Assembly (NCBI GenBank): GCA_029777755.1
Contig: JAKORQ010000588.1
Coordinates: 1 to 8,548, forward strand
Direction of reading: 5' to 3'
DNA: 8,548 nt
Origin: Planctomycetota bacterium
GTDB taxonomy: Bacteria; Planctomycetota; Phycisphaerae; Tepidisphaerales; Tepidisphaeraceae
Part shown: in pieces, positions 5,505 to 8,548 of the stretch
Layout: each line of letters opens with the position of its first letter
Numbering within the stretch: the first letter of the stretch is position 1
The notes under the pieces: generated by a model
The model's input: the letters and a program-made list of their open reading frames with translations, nothing else
Databases searched by the model: none
What the model was told of the DNA's origin: nothing
Translations under genes and position numbers: made by a program

Positions 5505-7325
5505 ATGCGTCTGGGCCGATCCTCTGCGCTGTTTGCTGCAGCCGTTGCCGTTCCGCTGTTTTCCACGAGCGCGCTGGCCAGTACCAAGATTATCTTCGAC
5601 ACGGACATGCAGACCGACGTGGATGATGCCGGTGCGCTGGCGCTGCTCAACGCGCTGGCGGATCGCGGCTATGCACAGGTGCTGGCCGCCATGGTCAGTT
5701 CGCTGCATCCGTATGCCGGTGGGGCGGTCGATGCGATCAACACGTACTATGGCCGGGGAGCGATCCCGATAGGCACGCTACAGCGGCCGGGCGTGAACCT
5801 TTCATCAAACTACGCCCAGTACGTGGCGCAGAATTTTCCGCAGGACCTGTCCAATCCTCCCGACGCGGTGAGGCTGTATCGTGAGATTCTGGCATCGCAG
5901 GAGGACCACAGTGTTACGATAGTCACGCTGGGGTACGCAACCAACCTGCGCGACCTGCTGGCGTCCGGGCCTGACCAGTACAGCCCGCTTACCGGGGCGG
6001 AACTGGTTGCCCAGAAGGTCAGCAAGTGGGTGAACATGGGCGGCAACTTCGAGACGCGCCAGGGGATCAACAGTACAAACGTGAACTGGACGCGCGACAC
6101 GGACGCGGCCGTGACGGCGATCAACGATTGGCCGACCGAGATCGTGTTTGCCGGGAGAGAGATCGGCCACACCATGAGGGCCGGGGAGCGCTTGAGCGAG
6201 ACGCCGGAGGACAACCCGGTGCGTGTCGCCTATGAGAAGTATTTCAACTCCTCGGCGAAGGATCATCACCTGGCGGACATAGTGCCTGTGATGTATGCCG
6301 TCGTGGGAACGGAGTTTGACAATGGTTCAGGGGTGGAAAAGTACTGGGCGCTGGAAAGTGGCCAGATCCAGATGAACGCGGATGCCAGTTTCACCTGGAC
6401 GCCTGGTGCCACGGGGGAGAGGGCGGAATCGCGACTGATCGACGCGATCTCCAACCCGGGGCTTGGATTGCTTCCGCCATCACAGGTGCAGGAGCGGCTG
6501 GAGGAACTGATGATCGCCGCGCCGCGCGGGCGCGACCTGAGCGGCCCGAGTGCGGCTTCGTCCCTGGCGGCGAGTCCCGACAACAACATCGCCGGGAGAG
6601 TGATGCTGAGCTGGAGCCCGGCCAGCGAGACCGACCAGGGAAGCTGGGTTGCTGGCTACAACGTCTACCGCGAGGGAGTGCTGGTCGGGACGGCGTATGG
6701 CACGAGGTACTTCGACTCGGTTCCGCTCGCCGGCAACTACCAGTACACCATCCGGGCGTTCAATGTCTCGGGGATCGAAGGGGATCCTGTTTCGCTTACC
6801 GCGCTCATCGGCAGTGGCACCGGCATGGGAGATGGCCTGAAAGGCGAGTACTTCGACAATGATGACCTGATAGGACTGAAGTTCACGCGCATCGATGGCC
6901 AGGTGAACTTTGACTGGGGCTCGGGTTCGCCCTCCCCGGATATCGGCGTTGATTCGTTCTCGGTGCGCTGGACGGGATATATCCAGCCTGCGCATGCCAC
7001 GGGAACTCACGTGTACACCTTCAGCACCGAGAGCAACGATGGTGTGCGGCTGTGGGTTGACGGTGAACTGCTGATTGATAGCTGGGTACCCGGCGGCGGG
7101 CAGAATCACAGCGGCTCGATTGAACTCGAGGCAGGCAAGTTCTACGAGATCCGGCTGGAGTATTTCGAGAACACATACAGCGCGATGGTGCGACTGAGCT
7201 GGGAATCTGACGGCCTGGCAAGGGAGATCATCCCGCAGGCGCGCCTCTACTCGGTCGTGCCGGAGCCGACGTCATTGACAATGCTCGCGCTGGGCGGATT
7301 GATGCTGATGCGCCATCGCCGGTGA
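5505..7325 (+). CDS. Secreted nucleoside-hydrolase-like enzyme with FN3, PA14 and PEP-CTERM regions
   Basis: A 606-residue predicted exported protein. Domains in order: signal peptide 1-25 (ends ALA-STK); an inosine-uridine nucleoside hydrolase-like domain about 28-340; an FN3-like domain about 349-435; a PA14 domain about 444-582; and a PEP-CTERM tail 586-606 (VPEPTSL, hydrophobic helix, RHRR). The catalytic metal site is present: DTDMQTDVDD (32-41). TLGYATNL, NMGGNFE and the IVFAGREIG block match the secreted branch of the family, and D258 in the HLADIVPVMYAV block aligns with the fourth metal-binding Asp. The Glu of the usual E-x-N sugar-binding pair seems replaced by Asn (N192-V-N194). 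The expected reaction is N-ribosyl hydrolysis of nucleosides outside the cytoplasm; the real substrate is unknown. PA14 usually binds carbohydrate. It lies 93 bp after the LamG gene, across a terminator, with no separate promoter seen. Confidence 0.88.
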   Translation: MRLGRSSALFAAAVAVPLFSTSALASTKIIFDTDMQTDVDDAGALALLNALADRGYAQVLAAMVSSLHPYAGGAVDAINTYYGRGAIPIGTLQRPGVNLSSNYAQYVAQNFPQDLSNPPDAVRLYREILASQEDHSVTIVTLGYATNLRDLLASGPDQYSPLTGAELVAQKVSKWVNMGGNFETRQGINSTNVNWTRDTDAAVTAINDWPTEIVFAGREIGHTMRAGERLSETPEDNPVRVAYEKYFNSSAKDHHLADIVPVMYAVVGTEFDNGSGVEKYWALESGQIQMNADASFTWTPGATGERAESRLIDAISNPGLGLLPPSQVQERLEELMIAAPRGRDLSGPSAASSLAASPDNNIAGRVMLSWSPASETDQGSWVAGYNVYREGVLVGTAYGTRYFDSVPLAGNYQYTIRAFNVSGIEGDPVSLTALIGSGTGMGDGLKGEYFDNDDLIGLKFTRIDGQVNFDWGSGSPSPDIGVDSFSVRWTGYIQPAHATGTHVYTFSTESNDGVRLWVDGELLIDSWVPGGGQNHSGSIELEAGKFYEIRLEYFENTYSAMVRLSWESDGLAREIIPQARLYSVVPEPTSLTMLALGGLMLMRHRR

Positions 7326-7435
7326 ACTTTTCTCGATCCAGAGTCCTGCGGCCATATGAGCAAGACGCTTCACTTGCAGTAGAGCAGATCTGGATCCCGC
7401 AGTGCCGGCGGAACAGCTATTCGAGAACCAAAAGT

Positions 7436-7466
7436 AACGCTTGCCCCGGATGGCGGGGCAAGCGTT
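7436..7466 (-). terminator. Terminator of the corrinoid gene, possibly bidirectional
   Basis: AACGCTTGCCCC (7436-7447) and GGGGCAAGCGTT (7455-7466) form a perfect 12 bp stem, or 13 bp with the G7448-C7454 pair. On the minus strand it is followed by ACTTTTGGTTCTC, a T-rich tract, 27 bp past the corrinoid gene stop. On the plus strand the tract is weaker (CTAGTTTCGTC), so it may also catch transcripts from the hydrolase gene. The rest of 7326-7435 holds no gene. Confidence 0.75.
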
Positions 7467-7492
7467 CTAGTTTCGTCTTCAACAGCTCGCGA

Positions 7493-8119
7493 TCAAGCGG
7501 CCATGAGCTTCATCACGAGGTCAACGGCGCTGGCGGCGTCTGGCGAGTAGCCATCGGCGCCGATTTCGTCGCAGAACTGCTGCGTAACCGGCGCGCCACC
7601 AATGATCACCTTGGCATTGAGCCCGGCCTCCCTGGCGGCCTCGACCGTCTGCTTCATGGCAGGCATGGTCGTGGTCAGCAAGGCCGAGAGAGCGATGATA
7701 TCCGCGTTGTGAGTCTTGGCGGCCTCGATGAACTTGTCGGGCGAGACGTTGGTGCCAAGGTCGATCACACCGAGATTGGCGCCCTTGAGCATCATGGCAA
7801 CGAGGTTCTTGCCGATGTCATGCAGGTCGCCCTGGACGGTGCCGATGACGCAGGTGTACTTGGGCTTGATGCCTGCCTTCACGAGCAGGGGCTCAAGCAG
7901 CGCCATCGATTCCTTCATGGCACGGGCGGCGATCAGCATTTCAGGAACAAACGCCTCGTTTCGCTTGAACTTGTCGCCGACGATGGTCATCCCGGGAACG
8001 AGCCCGTTATCGACTATGTCCTGTGGCTTAAGACCGGCTTCAAGAGCGGCCTGGGTGAGCTTTACGGCTTCTGCGCGGTTGCCCTTGGCAATCGCTTCTG
8101 TCAACGGTTTAAGGTCCAT
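7493..8119 (-). CDS. Methyltransferase corrinoid protein (MtbC/MtmC/MetH-like B12-binding)
   Basis: A cytosolic methyl carrier whose bound cobamide shuttles between Co(I) and methyl-Co(III) in methyl transfer. The 208 residues match the family. About 1-85 is the helical cap (B12-binding_2), with VPGMTIVGDKF and EAFVPEMLIAARAM. About 87-206 is the Rossmann-like B12 domain with the lower-ligand motif D98-x-H100-x-x-G103 (GDLHDIGKNLV), S145 with L147 (ALSALLTTTM) and the IIGGAPV loop (172-178). The ATG at 8119 has AGAGGAG 10 nt upstream. It diverges from a RamA-like activator gene, which repairs corrinoids oxidised to Co(II); this supports a methyltransferase system. The partner methyltransferases (MttB-like, MtaB-like or a split methionine synthase) are not in the window, so the methyl donor is unknown. 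Confidence 0.92.
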   Translation of the reverse strand: MDLKPLTEAIAKGNRAEAVKLTQAALEAGLKPQDIVDNGLVPGMTIVGDKFKRNEAFVPEMLIAARAMKESMALLEPLLVKAGIKPKYTCVIGTVQGDLHDIGKNLVAMMLKGANLGVIDLGTNVSPDKFIEAAKTHNADIIALSALLTTTMPAMKQTVEAAREAGLNAKVIIGGAPVTQQFCDEIGADGYSPDAASAVDLVMKLMAA

Positions 8120-8129
8120 GGCGACCAGA

Positions 8130-8136
8130 CTCCTCT
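8130..8136 (-). promoter_or_regulatory. Ribosome binding site of the corrinoid gene
   Basis: AGAGGAG on the minus strand, 10 nt before the ATG at 8119. The spacing is slightly long but the match is strong. Confidence 0.7.
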
Positions 8137-8141
8137 AAACT

Positions 8142-8221
8142 TGATGCCCGTGTCCTATTAAGTATGCTGATGCCCGACTAACTTTGCAAGACTGCGGCCA
8201 GACAAGTCATTCGGGGCATCA
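8142..8221. repeat. Three TGATGCCC repeats, candidate operator array
   Basis: TGATGCCCG occurs at 8142-8150 and 8168-8176 as direct copies 26 bp apart. A third copy is inverted, CGGGGCATCA at 8212-8221 (TGATGCCCCG on the minus strand). All lie in the 155 bp between the divergent corrinoid and activator genes. No cobalamin riboswitch signature was recognised here. Confidence 0.5.
8161..8189 (-). promoter_or_regulatory. Candidate promoter of the corrinoid gene
   Basis: Read on the minus strand: TTGCAA (8189-8184; 4/6), 17 nt spacer, CATACT (8166-8161; 4/6), giving a start near 8154 and a leader of about 35 nt that contains the ribosome binding site. A TGATGCCCG repeat (8168-8176) lies inside the spacer, the classic place for a repressor site. 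Confidence 0.4.
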
Positions 8222-8228
8222 TTGATTT

Positions 8229-8240
8229 GCGGCATGCCGC
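8229..8240. repeat. Perfect 12 bp palindrome upstream of the activator gene
   Basis: GCGGCATGCCGC reads the same on both strands. It lies between a TTGATT (8222-8227) and a TATTTC (8243-8248) that could be weak -35 and -10 boxes, and 13 bp before the Shine-Dalgarno region. It may be a dimer operator. Confidence 0.35.
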
Positions 8241-8253
8241 TGTATTTCGCACT

Positions 8254-8264
8254 GGAGAGGTGAG
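8254..8264 (+). promoter_or_regulatory. Ribosome binding site of the activator gene
   Basis: GGAGAGGTGAG ends 10 nt before the ATG at 8275. An in-frame GTG at 8260 falls inside this purine tract, so the ATG is preferred. Confidence 0.65.
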
Positions 8265-8274
8265 TTGTTTTCCA

Positions 8275-8548
8275 ATGAAACAGACCATCATTAACGTCCA
8301 GTCGGCCGGGACCAGCCAGCGCATCGTCGTGCCCCGTGATCAGCAGAATCTCCGCCTTTCAGATGTTTTGCGCAAGAGCTCCATGGCGCTCAACACCCGT
8401 TGCGGCGGACGAGGTCTGTGTGACGGCTGTCTGATCCAGCTCAGCAGTGGTGTCCTGCGGCATCGCACCACCGGCCAGCACGCCCAGCCATCCGATACGC
8501 TGATCCGCTCCTGCGAGTACCAGCTCGACAGTGAGGACGTGACGATAG
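8275..8548 (+). CDS. Probable RamA-like corrinoid activation protein, [2Fe-2S] N-terminus (3' cut)
   Basis: Only the first 91 codons are in the window; the frame is open to the edge. They form a plant-type [2Fe-2S] ferredoxin domain with C43-x5-C49-x2-C52 (TRCGGRGLCDGC) and C80 in IRSCEYQ, all four cluster ligands. The N-terminal strands (MKQTIINVQS, then RLSDVLRKSS) also fit. A ferredoxin domain of this kind at the N-terminus, divergent from a corrinoid protein gene, is typical of the DUF4445/ASKHA (RamA, RACE) activators. These use ATP and the Fe-S cluster to reduce Co(II) corrinoid back to Co(I). The C-terminal ASKHA part lies outside the window, so a plain ferredoxin or another fusion is not excluded. 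Confidence 0.8.
   Translation, partial: MKQTIINVQSAGTSQRIVVPRDQQNLRLSDVLRKSSMALNTRCGGRGLCDGCLIQLSSGVLRHRTTGQHAQPSDTLIRSCEYQLDSEDVTI

Noticed and set aside
7335..7402. Possible pseudoknot: GATCCAGA/TCTGGATC with CTGCGG/CCGCAG after the hydrolase gene
   Set aside because: The second arms are directly adjacent and the 3 nt link would have to span a 14 bp coaxial helix, so both stems cannot form together. The 8 bp inverted repeat alone, with a 46 nt loop, is weak evidence.
7322..8161. Long plus-strand open frame across the corrinoid gene
   Set aside because: It is antisense to a well-supported corrinoid protein, has no homology features, and arises from the GC-rich codon pattern of the true gene.
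8120..8274. Cobalamin riboswitch in front of the corrinoid or activator gene
   Set aside because: I could not recognise a B12-box consensus, and the space is short for the full aptamer. The repeats fit protein operators better.
1..8548. CRISPR array, tRNA, rRNA, insertion sequence, phage or classical defence genes
   Set aside because: No spaced direct repeats, no cloverleaf or rRNA-like segment, and no transposase, integrase or known defence domain was seen. A nucleoside-hydrolase-like NAD-consuming defence role was considered for the gene at 5505 but its signal peptide and PEP-CTERM tail place it outside the cytoplasm.

Overview
The window is a GC-rich bacterial chromosome segment with eight genes, two of them cut by the window edges. 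It probably comes from a member of the Planctomycetota, perhaps the Phycisphaerae. The grounds are secreted proteins with PEP-CTERM tails, a XylR-like AraC regulator beside them, menaquinone made by the futalosine route, and a corrinoid protein with a RamA-like activator. The taxonomic call is inference, since no RNA gene or other marker is present.

Left part (1-3139): quinone metabolism. The 3' end of the menaquinone methyltransferase gene (menG/ubiE) is followed 23 bp later by the flavin prenyltransferase gene ubiX. After a 242 bp gap rich in hairpins comes a HAD phosphatase gene on the minus strand. It diverges from mqnA (chorismate dehydratase), the first committed enzyme of the futalosine pathway. 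UbiX would make the prenyl-FMN needed by a UbiD-like decarboxylase of that pathway, and MenG does the last methylation.

Middle part (3127-7325): a likely surface or extracellular module. A XylR-type regulator on the minus strand, whose 3' end overlaps that of mqnA by 13 bp, diverges from two plus-strand genes. The first encodes a LamG-like secreted PEP-CTERM protein. The second encodes a secreted nucleoside-hydrolase-like enzyme joined to an FN3-like domain, a PA14 domain and a PEP-CTERM tail. A strong hairpin terminator lies between the two. Direct TGTCGC repeats exactly 21 bp apart in the divergent region are candidate regulator half-sites.

Right part (7326-8548): corrinoid chemistry. A methyltransferase-type corrinoid protein (minus strand) diverges from the [2Fe-2S] N-terminus of a probable RamA-like corrinoid reductive activator. 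The 155 bp between them holds three copies of TGATGCCC, one of them inside the spacer of a plausible promoter, and a 12 bp perfect palindrome.

A theme at the level of expression: ubiX, the HAD gene, mqnA and the regulator have no visible Shine-Dalgarno sequence but have a -10-like hexamer ending 7-10 nt before the start codon, which suggests leaderless mRNAs. The two PEP-CTERM genes, the corrinoid gene and the activator gene have clear Shine-Dalgarno sequences. No CRISPR array, tRNA, rRNA, insertion sequence or phage gene was seen.
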